Below are positions 16,078 through 23,622 of a stretch of DNA of 64,000 nt, one piece after another. Source of the stretch: Paenibacillus sp. LS1 (lineage in GTDB: Bacteria; Bacillota; Bacilli; Paenibacillales; Paenibacillaceae). The stretch lies in contig NZ_JAPDOE010000018.1 of NCBI RefSeq assembly GCF_026013365.1, positions 1 to 64,000 on the forward strand, given 5' to 3'. Below the pieces are notes generated by a model. That model was given only the letters and a program-made list of their open reading frames with translations, had not been told where the DNA came from and ran no database searches. Both the position numbers and the translations under genes were made by a program. Position 1 is the first letter of the stretch; each line of letters begins with the position of its first letter.

Positions 16078-16129
16078 TGAATAAAAGAAATGTTGTCATC
16101 ATACGGTAGGTATTCAGGAGGATGACATC

Positions 16130-16204
16130 ATGTTGCGAAGATTGATTCATGGTGCAGAACCGGTCATTTGGTCCGATCTGTGTTCTGTAGAAAATTTGGT
16201 ATAG
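16130..16204 (+). CDS. putative 24-residue leader ORF between riboswitch and yabE
   Basis: ATG 16130 is preceded by CAGGAGGATGACATC, a strong Shine-Dalgarno at a good distance, and is followed by 24 codons (MLRRLIHGAEPVIWSDLCSVENLV) and TAG. The yabE start follows 59 bases later with its own ribosome site. The peptide is amphipathic with basic N-terminal residues and resembles no family I know. It could be a translated leader that tunes yabE, or a leftover. Evidence is the ribosome site and location only. Confidence 0.4.
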   Translation: MLRRLIHGAEPVIWSDLCSVENLV

Positions 16205-16263
16205 TCACGTCAAAGACATCATGCATTACTTTAGACGACGAGGCTATGAAGGAGGACGGAGAA

Positions 16264-17454
16264 GTGGGCACATTCCAACCAGAAGAGACCCATGAGTCAC
16301 GATCATCCAGTAAGTCTTTCGCGTTGCGGTGGAAGCATGAGAACATGCGTCAAATGGCATTGATCGCGATTTTCTCAATTGCGCTTACAATCATGATCTT
16401 GTTAGTCGTTTACGGTCAGGCCGGGAAACAAATTTCACTGGTTATTGATGGCAAAGCTCAGGTGGTAGAGACTCGTACAGGAATGCTTCAGGAAATGCTG
16501 GAGGAGCAGTCAATCACAGTCAGCCCTCACGATAAGGTATCCATGTCCATGAACGGGGCGATTACAGATGGAGACCGAATCGTTATTGAGCGGGCCGTTC
16601 CAGTTAACATTACGGCAGACGGAGACACCAAGACTCTGTATACAACCGATTCATCGGTACAAGAGGCAATTCAAAAATCAGGTATTCAAGTTGCAAGTAA
16701 TGACAAAGTGTATCCGGCGCTTGGAACTACAGTCAAAGCGGATATGAAAATCCGTGTAGTGCGGGTAACAAAGCGTACAGTGGATGTAGAACAACCGATC
16801 GCTTATAAAGTGATCAAAACGGCTGACCCTAGCTTGTACAAAGGGGATAACCGTGTCGTTGTAAGCGGCAAAGAAGGCACACTCGTACAGCATATCGAAA
16901 AGGTATTTCAGGATGGAGAATTGGTCTCCAAAAAAATGGTCGGCAAATCTGTCGCGAATAATCGTGTAGATAAAGTGATTGCTGTCGGTACCAAAGCAAA
17001 ACCGGTCGTAAAAGAGCCTGAGATTCAAACCGTATCGGCTCAGACTTCAACTTCAACAACGAAACAGGCAACAACAACGAACTCGAAGAAAACCTCTGCC
17101 TCGGGCAGCAAAGTGATTACCGTATCCGGGACTTCTTTTAAATACTCCAAAGTACTTAAGAATGTATCCATGACTGCCTACTCTTCCGAAGAGCCTGGCA
17201 TTGGCACTAAAACAGCTTCTGGTACTCGTGTAACGGAAGGGCGCACCATCGCGGTTGATCCCAAAGTCATTCCAATTGGCTGGTGGGTATATATCGAAGG
17301 TCTGGGCTTCCGTCGGGCGGAAGATACAGGCGGTGCCATTAAAGGCAACAAAATTGATGTATATTATGACAGTGTGAAGCATGCCCTGAATTTTGGACGC
17401 AAGAAAGGCAAGACGGTCTACGTGATCGGTCCGGTGAAGCCAGAAGCGAACTAA
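16264..17454 (+). CDS. yabE: YabE, cell-wall-associated protein with DUF348, G5 and 3D domains
   Basis: The 396-residue protein has a cytoplasmic N-terminus, one transmembrane segment (about residues 32-53), DUF348 repeats, a G5 region (VRVTKRTVDVEQPIAYKVIKTADPSLYKGDNRVVVSGKEGTL), a Thr/Ser/Lys-rich linker and a C-terminal 3D domain. The catalytic aspartates of the 3D domain are visible in TIAVDPKVIPIG, AEDTGGAIKG and NKIDVYYD. It is RpfB-like and probably remodels peptidoglycan outside the membrane. GTG 16264, eight bases after AAGGAGG, is chosen; earlier in-frame starts lack a ribosome site. Expression is predicted to fall when c-di-AMP is high, through the upstream riboswitch. Confidence 0.9.
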   Translation: MGTFQPEETHESRSSSKSFALRWKHENMRQMALIAIFSIALTIMILLVVYGQAGKQISLVIDGKAQVVETRTGMLQEMLEEQSITVSPHDKVSMSMNGAITDGDRIVIERAVPVNITADGDTKTLYTTDSSVQEAIQKSGIQVASNDKVYPALGTTVKADMKIRVVRVTKRTVDVEQPIAYKVIKTADPSLYKGDNRVVVSGKEGTLVQHIEKVFQDGELVSKKMVGKSVANNRVDKVIAVGTKAKPVVKEPEIQTVSAQTSTSTTKQATTTNSKKTSASGSKVITVSGTSFKYSKVLKNVSMTAYSSEEPGIGTKTASGTRVTEGRTIAVDPKVIPIGWWVYIEGLGFRRAEDTGGAIKGNKIDVYYDSVKHALNFGRKKGKTVYVIGPVKPEAN

Positions 17455-17560
17455 AATCGTTTTACTTTGAAATGGGAATGCTATAAAATAGTTGCATGAA
17501 TGATTCATGCGGAATATGCGGCGGAGGGGTCTGAATTCAGTCTCCCCCGCCGTTTGGCAG

Positions 17561-17585
17561 AGAAGAGGATATTCCTCTTCTTTTT
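17561..17585 (+). terminator. intrinsic terminator after yabE
   Basis: AGAAGAGGA pairs with TCCTCTTCT around a three-base loop and runs into TTTTT. A GC-rich dyad (CGGCGG...CCGCCG) lies just before it. Confidence 0.8.
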
Positions 17586-17609
17586 GCGTTAGAAAGGAAG
17601 AAATGGAAC

Positions 17610-18155
17610 ATGATAAAAGAAGTCATTGTGGTGGAAGGCCGTGACGATACGGTAGCCATCCGTCGGGCCGTGGAAGCCGATACGATAGAAACGGGTGGAT
17701 CAGCCATCAACCAACGCATTCTGAAGCGAATAGCGCTTGCTCAGGAGAGACGGGGAGTCATCGTATTGACAGATCCGGATCATGCCGGCGAACGCATTCG
17801 TAAAATTATTGCGAATAAAGTCCCTGGCTGCAAGCATGCCTTCATTCCAGAAGCAGATGCGACGCGCAAAGGGGACATTGGGGTGGAGAATGCCTCACCG
17901 GAGGCGATTCGGCACGCGCTGGAACGCGTACATACTTCATACGAAGGTGCTCCGAGTCTGATCGATTGGGAGGACCTGATCGTGGCAGGGCTTATCGTGC
18001 ATCCTCAGGCTGCTGCACGTCGCATGGAGATGGGCAATCTGCTGGGCATTGGATATTGTAATGGTAAGCAGTTCCACAAACGTCTCAGTGTATTTCAGAT
18101 TACACGGGAAGAGTTCTCTACAGCATTAGCGCAAATTGAACGTGAAGGATTGTGA
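17610..18155 (+). CDS. rnmV: ribonuclease M5
   Basis: RNase M5 matures the 5S rRNA precursor. The 181-residue protein has the Toprim catalytic glutamate in VVEGRDD (residues 8-13) and the DxD in LTDPDHAGERIR (residues 55-60), plus the conserved HAFIPEADATRKGDIGVENA segment. Length is normal. The Shine-Dalgarno GAAAGGAAG precedes the ATG by eight or nine bases. It ends four bases before the ksgA start, an arrangement conserved in Firmicutes and linking two rRNA maturation enzymes. Confidence 0.96.
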   Translation: MIKEVIVVEGRDDTVAIRRAVEADTIETGGSAINQRILKRIALAQERRGVIVLTDPDHAGERIRKIIANKVPGCKHAFIPEADATRKGDIGVENASPEAIRHALERVHTSYEGAPSLIDWEDLIVAGLIVHPQAAARRMEMGNLLGIGYCNGKQFHKRLSVFQITREEFSTALAQIEREGL

Positions 18156-18159
18156 GCAT

Positions 18160-19062
18160 ATGAAGGACATGGAAGAGACGATAGAAATTGCAACGCCCAA
18201 GAGAACCAAAGAGATTATTCAAAGACACGGATTTTCATTCAAGAAAAGTCTAGGTCAGAACTTTCTGATCGATCAAAATATACTGAACAAAATCGTTAAT
18301 GCAGCCGATTTAGACGAGTCCAAGGGCGCGTTGGAGATTGGGCCAGGTATTGGGGCTCTTACGGAGCGTTTGGCTCGGGTAGCCGGTCCTGTCACAGCCG
18401 TAGAGATTGATCAGCGCTTGATCCCAATCCTGGGGGAAGTGATGCAGCCTTATTCAAATGTACGTGTTCATCATGGGGATGTGCTGAAGCTTGATCTGGC
18501 TGAGTTGTTTAATACGGATTTTGCATCCGTGGACAAAGTTAGTGTCGTGGCTAACCTGCCTTACTATGTAACGACCCCAATCATGATGAAACTGCTGGAA
18601 GAGAAGCTGCCGGTAGACAGCATCGTTGTCATGATTCAAAAAGAAGTGGCTGAACGCATGGCTGCTGCACCAGGATCGAAAGATTACGGAAGTCTGAGCA
18701 TCGCAGTTCAGTACTACAGTATGCCGGAACTTGTGTGTATTGTGCCTCCTACGGTCTTCATTCCGCAACCTAACGTGGAGTCGGCTGTCATTAAGCTGAA
18801 GGTGCGTGAGCAACCGCCCGTGGAAATTCCGGATGAAGCACATTACTTCGAAGTGGTACAGGCTTCTTTTGCCCAGCGGAGAAAAACAATCTCGAACAAT
18901 CTGAAGGCACGCTTCTTCACGAAGGAGAACCGGGAACAGGCAGATATTCTGCTGGAGCAGGCAGGTATTCAACCGTCCCGACGCGGAGAGACGTTAAGTC
19001 TGCAGGAGTATGCTACACTTAGCACCGTGATGTGGGAAGCAGGGGTACGCGCCGCGCTGTAA
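18160..19062 (+). CDS. ksgA: 16S rRNA (adenine(1518)-N6/adenine(1519)-N6)-dimethyltransferase
   Basis: KsgA (RsmA) dimethylates two adjacent adenines near the 3' end of 16S rRNA. The 300-residue protein has KSLGQNFLID (about residues 29-38), the SAM-binding GALEIGPGIGALTERLA, and the catalytic NLPYYVTTPI. ATG 18160 follows the rnmV stop; GAAGGA in the end of rnmV is the likely ribosome site. An in-frame TTG at 18136 would overlap rnmV and is less likely. Length matches the family. Confidence 0.95.
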   Translation: MKDMEETIEIATPKRTKEIIQRHGFSFKKSLGQNFLIDQNILNKIVNAADLDESKGALEIGPGIGALTERLARVAGPVTAVEIDQRLIPILGEVMQPYSNVRVHHGDVLKLDLAELFNTDFASVDKVSVVANLPYYVTTPIMMKLLEEKLPVDSIVVMIQKEVAERMAAAPGSKDYGSLSIAVQYYSMPELVCIVPPTVFIPQPNVESAVIKLKVREQPPVEIPDEAHYFEVVQASFAQRRKTISNNLKARFFTKENREQADILLEQAGIQPSRRGETLSLQEYATLSTVMWEAGVRAAL

Positions 19063-19121
19063 AATTCGAATGAACCAAACCGGGTCTCTGCCCATACGAT
19101 GGGGTAGAGGTGATTACGTTG

Positions 19122-20018
19122 ATGAATATCGGAGACTTGGTCGTTCGGAAGTCATACGGCGGCGATGTGACTTTTCGGGTGGAAGGCCTCCAGTTGGATG
19201 CTGCGGTCATTAAAGGGACTGAGTTCCGGCTGATTGCTGATTCCCCGGTGGACGATTTGATACAGGTTCCCTACGAACCGCAAAGCGCCAAGACCAGACA
19301 GGCGCATATTAAAGCACATCAGACCCTGTCCCGCCTGCAGCAGAATCGCATGGAACAGGCTGAGCGGAATCGTGAAGGTCTGGTGCAGGATTGGTCTGCC
19401 CAGCAGGAACCGGCTTATTTTGAGATGCCTGGCAAGGTGCTTCATCTGGATGGAGATCCGAATTATTTGAAAAAAAGTATGGATCTCTATGAGCAACTTC
19501 GTGTTCCCGCAGAGGGACAATATGTCCATGAATCGGCAATGGCAGATACCTTATACCGTTTATTACCCAAAGTACGTCCCGATATCGTGGTCATTACGGG
19601 TCATGATGGGGTACTTAAGACACGCCAGCCTTATGACTTATATAGTCTTGGTAGCTACAAGAACTCGCAAAATTTTGTGGCGGCCATTCAGGTGGCCAGA
19701 CAATATGAACGTCATCTGGATGCACTCACCATTGTGGCAGGGGCCTGTCAGTCTCATTTCGAGGCATTGCTGCGCGCTGGAGCGAACTTTGCCAGCTCTC
19801 CGGGCAGAATTCTCATTCATGCACTTGATCCAGTCTATGTGGCAGCCAAGGCCTCCTTCACATCTGTTAGGGATACCGTCAACATGAACGATGTTCTGCA
19901 CAATACCATCAGTGGTAGCCAGGGTGTGGGTGGTGTGGAGACACGGGGGAGTTACCGGGTAGGTCTGCCGGGATTAAATGATTTATCTACGCTAAAAGTG
20001 AACCCATCGGCAGTCTGA
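19122..20018 (+). CDS. yabG: sporulation-specific protease YabG
   Basis: YabG is a cysteine protease that processes coat proteins such as SpoIVA and SafA in the mother cell. The 298-residue protein matches the family along its length: N-terminal IGDLVVRKSYGGDVTFRV, the central MPGKVLHLDGDPNYLKK, VITGHDGVL, and the AGACQSHFEALLRAGANFASSPGRILIHALDPVY block that holds the putative catalytic residues, then the TISGSQGVGGVETRGSYR end. ATG 19122 is preferred; TTG 19119 is seven bases after AGAGGTG and is an alternative. Sigma-K control is known in Bacillus; no promoter was identified here. Confidence 0.94.
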   Translation: MNIGDLVVRKSYGGDVTFRVEGLQLDAAVIKGTEFRLIADSPVDDLIQVPYEPQSAKTRQAHIKAHQTLSRLQQNRMEQAERNREGLVQDWSAQQEPAYFEMPGKVLHLDGDPNYLKKSMDLYEQLRVPAEGQYVHESAMADTLYRLLPKVRPDIVVITGHDGVLKTRQPYDLYSLGSYKNSQNFVAAIQVARQYERHLDALTIVAGACQSHFEALLRAGANFASSPGRILIHALDPVYVAAKASFTSVRDTVNMNDVLHNTISGSQGVGGVETRGSYRVGLPGLNDLSTLKVNPSAV

Positions 20019-20030
20019 TGTAGGCCATTT

Positions 20031-20056
20031 AAAGTCCCAATTTGGGGCTTTTTTTG
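20031..20056 (+). terminator. intrinsic terminator after yabG
   Basis: AAAGTCCCA pairs with TGGGGCTTT around a three-base loop and is followed by seven or more T. Confidence 0.88.
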
Positions 20057-20072
20057 TTTTCAAAAAAATTCA

Positions 20073-20102
20073 TTGACAACAACTTTTTGATGCTGATATA
20101 AT
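20073..20102 (+). promoter_or_regulatory. veg upstream sigma-A promoter
   Basis: TTGACA (20073-20078) and TATAAT (20097-20102) are both perfect consensus hexamers with an 18-bp spacer. Confidence 0.85.
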
Positions 20103-20115
20103 AATTAGTTTTGAT

Positions 20116-20144
20116 TTGACAATGACTGTAAAATCCGGTATAAT
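20116..20144 (+). promoter_or_regulatory. veg downstream sigma-A promoter
   Basis: TTGACA (20116-20121) and TATAAT (20139-20144) are both perfect consensus with the ideal 17-bp spacer. It follows the first promoter by only 43 bp. B. subtilis veg is known for very strong vegetative transcription. Confidence 0.92.
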
Positions 20145-20171
20145 GGACAAGAAAAGAGGTGGTCGTCGACA

Positions 20172-20447
20172 ATGGCTAAAAACACGCTGTTGGATATCAA
20201 ACGCAATCTCGACGCACATATAGGTCAGAAAATTATGTTGCGGGCTAATGGTGGCCGCCGTAAGACCATTGAGCGTACGGGTGTATTGGAAGAAACGTAC
20301 CCTTCTGTTTTTATCGTTAAGCTTGATGAAGAGCAAGAAACCTTCAAGCGAGTATCTTATAGTTATGCGGATATACTTACGGAATCGGTGGAAGTCATGG
20401 TCTTTGACCCGGGCAGCCAGACGCATAGCTCCTACATGGAGACGTAA
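20172..20447 (+). CDS. veg: Veg protein, biofilm regulator
   Basis: The 91-residue basic protein matches Veg: TLLDIKRNLDAHIGQKIMLRANGGRRKTIERTGVLEETYPSVFIVKLD. In B. subtilis Veg is abundant and stimulates biofilm matrix genes by interfering with SinR. The Shine-Dalgarno AGAGGTGG sits about 9 bases before the ATG. Two tandem perfect sigma-A promoters and a following terminator make it a highly expressed single gene. It lies between yabG and sspF as in Bacillus. Confidence 0.95.
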   Translation: MAKNTLLDIKRNLDAHIGQKIMLRANGGRRKTIERTGVLEETYPSVFIVKLDEEQETFKRVSYSYADILTESVEVMVFDPGSQTHSSYMET

Positions 20448-20458
20448 GTATCGTTTTA

Positions 20459-20500
20459 CAGGCGATTCGCCCCACTGGGCGGATCGCTTTTTTGTTTTTT
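20459..20500 (+). terminator. intrinsic terminator after veg
   Basis: GGCGAT and CGCCC pair with GGGCG and ATCGC, with the T run TTTTTTGTTTTTT following. Confidence 0.88.
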
Positions 20501-20547
20501 ACTAAACCACCAGCCCATCTCCAAAGGTAAACCATACATACGCAGGA

Positions 20548-20673
20548 ATGAGCGAGGAATGGTCGCGGCATACTATTTGGACAGGTGAAGGAACAGTTTC
20601 TAAGCAAATGCAGGAGCTGAACTTGGCCTGGTGGCAAAATGTCCAAAACGTGAACGAACTCATCACATCATGA
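20548..20673 (+). CDS. possible 41-residue ORF upstream of sspF
   Basis: A short open frame (MSEEWSRHTIWTGEG...) ends 25 bases before the sspF start. The ribosome site is poor (GCAGGA immediately before the ATG). The composition is protein-like (Trp-rich, amphipathic), but nothing else supports it. Confidence 0.2.
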   Translation: MSEEWSRHTIWTGEGTVSKQMQELNLAWWQNVQNVNELITS

Positions 20674-20698
20674 AGGATACTTTGGAGGAGGATGGTTC

Positions 20699-20875
20699 AT
20701 GAGTCGGAGAAGAAGAAGTGTCATGTCAGAGGATCTGAAGAATGAGCTGGCGAAAGACCTGGGTTTCTATGATACGGTGCAACAGGAAGGCTGGGGCGGA
20801 ATTAAAGCCAAGGATGCAGGAAACATGGTAAAACGTGCAATTCAACTTGCTGAACAGGCTGCGCGCAAATCTTAA
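20699..20875 (+). CDS. sspF: small acid-soluble spore protein SspF (alpha/beta-type family)
   Basis: The 58-residue protein MSRRRRSVMSEDLKNELAKD...GFYDTVQQEGWGGIKAKDAGNMVKRAIQLAEQ matches SspF almost residue for residue in its core. SASPs of this type bind and protect spore DNA; SspF is a minor one made late in the forespore. The Shine-Dalgarno TTTGGAGGAGG lies seven bases before the ATG. The conserved GDxxxx germination-protease cleavage motif of major SASPs is not obvious, as in SspF. It is flanked by veg and ispE as in B. subtilis and closed by a terminator. Confidence 0.93.
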   Translation: MSRRRRSVMSEDLKNELAKDLGFYDTVQQEGWGGIKAKDAGNMVKRAIQLAEQAARKS

Positions 20876-20893
20876 TCCGTTTCAAGCAGACTG

Positions 20894-20936
20894 AAAAGCG
20901 GGGAAATCCGTCAGGAATAACCCCGCTTTTTCCCCT
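20894..20936 (+). terminator. intrinsic terminator after sspF
   Basis: AAAAGCGGGG pairs with CCCCGCTTTT around a 17-base loop; T-rich tail follows. Confidence 0.85.
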
Positions 20937-20957
20937 TAGATGCGGAATACAAATGAC

Positions 20958-20986
20958 TTGACAGCCCCATTTTGATATAATATGTT
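20958..20986 (+). promoter_or_regulatory. probable sigma-A promoter of ispE
   Basis: TTGACA (20958-20963) with -10 TATGTT (20981-20986) at 17 bp. A TATAAT (20976-20981) is also present but would give a 12-bp spacer. Confidence 0.6.
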
Positions 20987-21015
20987 AAGTTGTCTTAGGG
21001 AAAAGGTGAGGACGG

Positions 21016-21879
21016 GTGAACGCCTTGAAAATTTACGAAAAAGCGCCTGCTAAAATTAATTTGATGCTGGACGTTTTACATAAAAGAAGCGATGGATTCC
21101 ATGAAGTTGAAATGATCATGACCATGGTCGATCTGGCTGATCGGCTGGAAATGTCGGAGCTGCCGCGAGATACCATTTTCATCTCCAGTCAGGCGGGATA
21201 TATCCCGCTGGATGAGAAGAATCTGGCTTTTCAGGCAGCCAGACTTATCAAAGAGCGCTATAACGTGCGTACCGGCGTCCATATTCATCTGGATAAAAAG
21301 ATTCCAGTTGCAGCCGGACTTGCAGGGGGTAGCAGTGATGCAGCAGCAGCGTTGCGTGGATTAAACCGTCTGTGGCGGCTGAATATACCGGATCACGAAC
21401 TTCAGGAGCTTGGGGCTGAACTCGGTTCGGATGTTCCATTTTGTATCACAGGAGGGACTGCACTCGCTACAGGACGTGGTGAGAAATTGACTCCCATACC
21501 TAATCCGCCGCAATGCTGGGTGATTCTGGCCAAGCCTCCGATCAATGTGTCTACAGCCGATGTGTACGGACGATTCCGCAGTGACAAGATCGTTCGTCAT
21601 CCGAGTGCGGCCAAAATGGAGCAGGCTATCCGTAACCAATCATTTACGGAAGTATGTGACCAGATGGGCAATGTACTTGAAGATGTAACCTTGAAGCTGT
21701 ATCCGGAAGTTCAGCATCTGAAGGATGCCATGATTCGTCTGGGTGCAGACGGTGTGTTAATGTCCGGTAGCGGTCCAACGGTATTCGGTCTGGTTTCCAA
21801 AGAATCCAAGGTTGCCCGGATATACAATGGTCTGCGCGGCTTCTGCAAAGAAGTCTACGCTGTACGTATGTTGACGTAA
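21016..21879 (+). CDS. ispE: 4-diphosphocytidyl-2-C-methyl-D-erythritol kinase
   Basis: IspE phosphorylates CDP-ME in the MEP pathway of isoprenoid synthesis, feeding undecaprenyl carriers and menaquinone. The 287-residue GHMP kinase has KAPAKINLMLDVLHKRSDGFHE at the start, the ATP-binding PVAAGLAGGSSDAAAA (about residues 97-112) and the C-terminal LMSGSGPTVFGL. GTG 21016 follows AAAAGGTGAGG and is the best start. It has its own promoter. Gene order sspF-ispE-purR is conserved. Confidence 0.96.
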   Translation: MNALKIYEKAPAKINLMLDVLHKRSDGFHEVEMIMTMVDLADRLEMSELPRDTIFISSQAGYIPLDEKNLAFQAARLIKERYNVRTGVHIHLDKKIPVAAGLAGGSSDAAAALRGLNRLWRLNIPDHELQELGAELGSDVPFCITGGTALATGRGEKLTPIPNPPQCWVILAKPPINVSTADVYGRFRSDKIVRHPSAAKMEQAIRNQSFTEVCDQMGNVLEDVTLKLYPEVQHLKDAMIRLGADGVLMSGSGPTVFGLVSKESKVARIYNGLRGFCKEVYAVRMLT

Positions 21880-21976
21880 AATTCGCTTTTATAATGTACA
21901 AACACGTATAAAGGTGGTATATTTTTAAATAATTATTCGGATTTGGATGTTTCCGTGATCGTGAGGATGGATCTCT

Positions 21977-22804
21977 GTGAAGAAGTTAAAACGAAGCGCA
22001 AGGCTGGTTGAAATGACGCAATACTTATTGTCCAGACCGCATACGGTTATTCCGTTGACCACATTTGCCGAACGCTATGGAGCCGCGAAGTCTTCGATTA
22101 GTGAAGATTTGGCGATTATCAAGGAAGTGTTCGAAGAAGGTGGGTCAGGAGAACTGCATACACTGGCTGGAGCAGCCGGGGGAGTAAGATGGATTCCGAA
22201 GGTGTCTCGAGAACTGGCACTGGCATTCGCGGAGCGACTGTCGACCCAGCTCGCGCAGCCTGATCGGATCTTGCCTGGAGAATACCTGTACATGTCCGAT
22301 TTGCTTGGACAACCCGCATTGATGAATGAAGCCGGCAAGATCTTTGCAACGGCCTTTGGTAATATGAATATTGATGTGGTTATGACGGTAGAAACCAAAG
22401 GAATCCCACTGGCTTATGCGACCGGAGCCCAGCTCAACCTGCCTGTCGTGCTCGTACGCAGGGACCATCAGGCTACAGAAGGATCGGCCGTAAGTATCAA
22501 TTATGTATCTGGGTCCCATAAAAGTCTGCATACCATGTCCCTGTCCCGCAGGGCGATGCGTGAGCATTCCAGAGTACTCATTGTGGATGACTTCATGAAG
22601 GCCGGGGGTACGGTGCAAGGAATGATCGATCTTTTGGCCGAGTTTAATGCTACGGTAGCCGGGGTAGGGGTACTGGTTGAATCTGGTTCTGTAGATTCAG
22701 AGGAACGCCTGCTAACGGATTACGTCTCTCTGGCGAAGCTGACAGCGGTTGATGCCAAGAGCAGACACATTTCCGTCAAGCCTGGTAACTATTTCGACCT
22801 GTAG
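21977..22804 (+). CDS. purR: purine operon repressor PurR
   Basis: The 275-residue protein has an N-terminal winged helix (RSARLVEMTQYLLSRPH...YGAAKSSISEDLAIIKEVF) and a PRTase-like domain with the PRPP loop VLIVDDFMKAGGT (about residues 200-212). In B. subtilis it represses purine synthesis genes and PRPP relieves repression. The PRTase domain is regulatory, not catalytic. The GTG start has AGGATGG upstream. The yabJ gene that follows purR in B. subtilis is absent here; spoVG comes next. Confidence 0.95.
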   Translation: MKKLKRSARLVEMTQYLLSRPHTVIPLTTFAERYGAAKSSISEDLAIIKEVFEEGGSGELHTLAGAAGGVRWIPKVSRELALAFAERLSTQLAQPDRILPGEYLYMSDLLGQPALMNEAGKIFATAFGNMNIDVVMTVETKGIPLAYATGAQLNLPVVLVRRDHQATEGSAVSINYVSGSHKSLHTMSLSRRAMREHSRVLIVDDFMKAGGTVQGMIDLLAEFNATVAGVGVLVESGSVDSEERLLTDYVSLAKLTAVDAKSRHISVKPGNYFDL

Positions 22805-22861
22805 AAAGATGACGAATTTTGTGTCGGTAAAGGTTCTTTTCCATCGACCTGGCACTAACGT

Positions 22862-22868
22862 TGTCGAA
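22862..22868 (+). promoter_or_regulatory. Spo0A box upstream of spoVG
   Basis: A perfect TGTCGAA lies 125 bp before the spoVG start. A single 7-mer match may be chance. Confidence 0.35.
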
Positions 22869-22880
22869 TTGTGTATTAAA

Positions 22881-22910
22881 TAAAAAAATTCCTGAAATTA
22901 GGAAATTTTT
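22881..22910 (+). terminator. hairpin between purR and spoVG, probable terminator
   Basis: AAAAATTCCT pairs with AGGAAATTTTT (one bulge) around a short loop, ending in a T run. The right arm contains an AGGAAATTT that resembles a sigma-H -35 element, but no matching -10 (GAAT) lies at the right distance. Confidence 0.5.
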
Positions 22911-22992
22911 GTGGTTATAAAAAGAAGGAGTTCGTATAGGCTGTGTGGAATTATACACCAAGTTCTGATGGAAAAAGGTGGTGAACACACAC

Positions 22993-23277
22993 ATGCAAAT
23001 TACGGATGTCAGACTCCGCCGTGTTAACTCGGAGGGGAGAATGAAGGCTATCGCATCCATTACCATCGATAACGAATTCGTCGTTCATGACATTCGTGTC
23101 ATTGATGGTAACAACGGAATGTTTGTTGCTATGCCGAGCAAGCGTACTCCTGACGGAGAGTTCCGTGATATCGCCCACCCGATCTCTTCCGGTACTCGTG
23201 AGAAGATTCAGGCAGCAGTTTTGACTGAATATGATCGTGCAGCAACTGAGGAAGAAGTCATTGAAGAAGGTGCCTGA
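22993..23277 (+). CDS. spoVG: SpoVG, RNA/DNA-binding regulator
   Basis: The 94-residue protein is nearly identical to SpoVG in its core: ITDVRLRRVNSEGRMKAIASITIDNEFVVHDIRVIDGNNGMFVAMPSKRTPDGEFRDIAHPI. SpoVG influences septation, cortex formation and virulence traits, and binds nucleic acid. ATG 22993 matches the family start; a GTG at 22978 falls in the ribosome site AAGGTGG. In B. subtilis it is sigma-H driven and AbrB-repressed. The terminator after it closes a single-gene unit. Confidence 0.96.
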   Translation: MQITDVRLRRVNSEGRMKAIASITIDNEFVVHDIRVIDGNNGMFVAMPSKRTPDGEFRDIAHPISSGTREKIQAAVLTEYDRAATEEEVIEEGA

Positions 23278-23299
23278 GAACATTATTGGGGTTCGAAGG

Positions 23300-23336
23300 A
23301 AAAGAGAGCCATGTCTTATGGCTCTCTTTTCTTTTT
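23300..23336 (+). terminator. intrinsic terminator after spoVG
   Basis: A 13-bp stem AAAAGAGAGCCAT/ATGGCTCTCTTTT with five-base loop is followed by CTTTTTG. Confidence 0.92.
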
Positions 23337-23392
23337 GACCGGAATAAGATATATTCAGTATTGAGTTATTAGCAGAGAACAAAAAGCGCATC

Positions 23393-23554
23393 GTGCGCTT
23401 GGTGGCAGGGCGGCATCTTAGGAATCATTGGGATTCGGTTAAGCTCGCAGGTACACGGCGTATACATATAGGTCACGATTCGTTGGTGTCCGCGTTGTTA
23501 CGTGTGATTACAGAGACAGCAGGCGATGAACAGGACCGGCTTGAAGCCGGCTGA
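23393..23554 (+). CDS. possible 53-codon ORF between spoVG and glmU
   Basis: A frame starting at GTG 23393 (and open back to about 23345) encodes a basic, protein-like sequence containing GRHLRNHWDSVKLAGTRRIH and SLVSALLRVITETAG. No Shine-Dalgarno precedes the GTG, and the product is not recognised. It may be a gene remnant or chance. A hairpin (AAGCGCA/TGCGCTT, 23384-23400) overlaps its start and CCGGCTT/AAGCCGG overlaps its end. Confidence 0.2.
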   Translation: MRLVAGRHLRNHWDSVKLAGTRRIHIGHDSLVSALLRVITETAGDEQDRLEAG

Positions 23555-23622
23555 ACGATACTCATTGGATATAGATAAGTAATGCAATTCAATGGGATTT
23601 TCAGAACAGGAGGTCGTTAATT

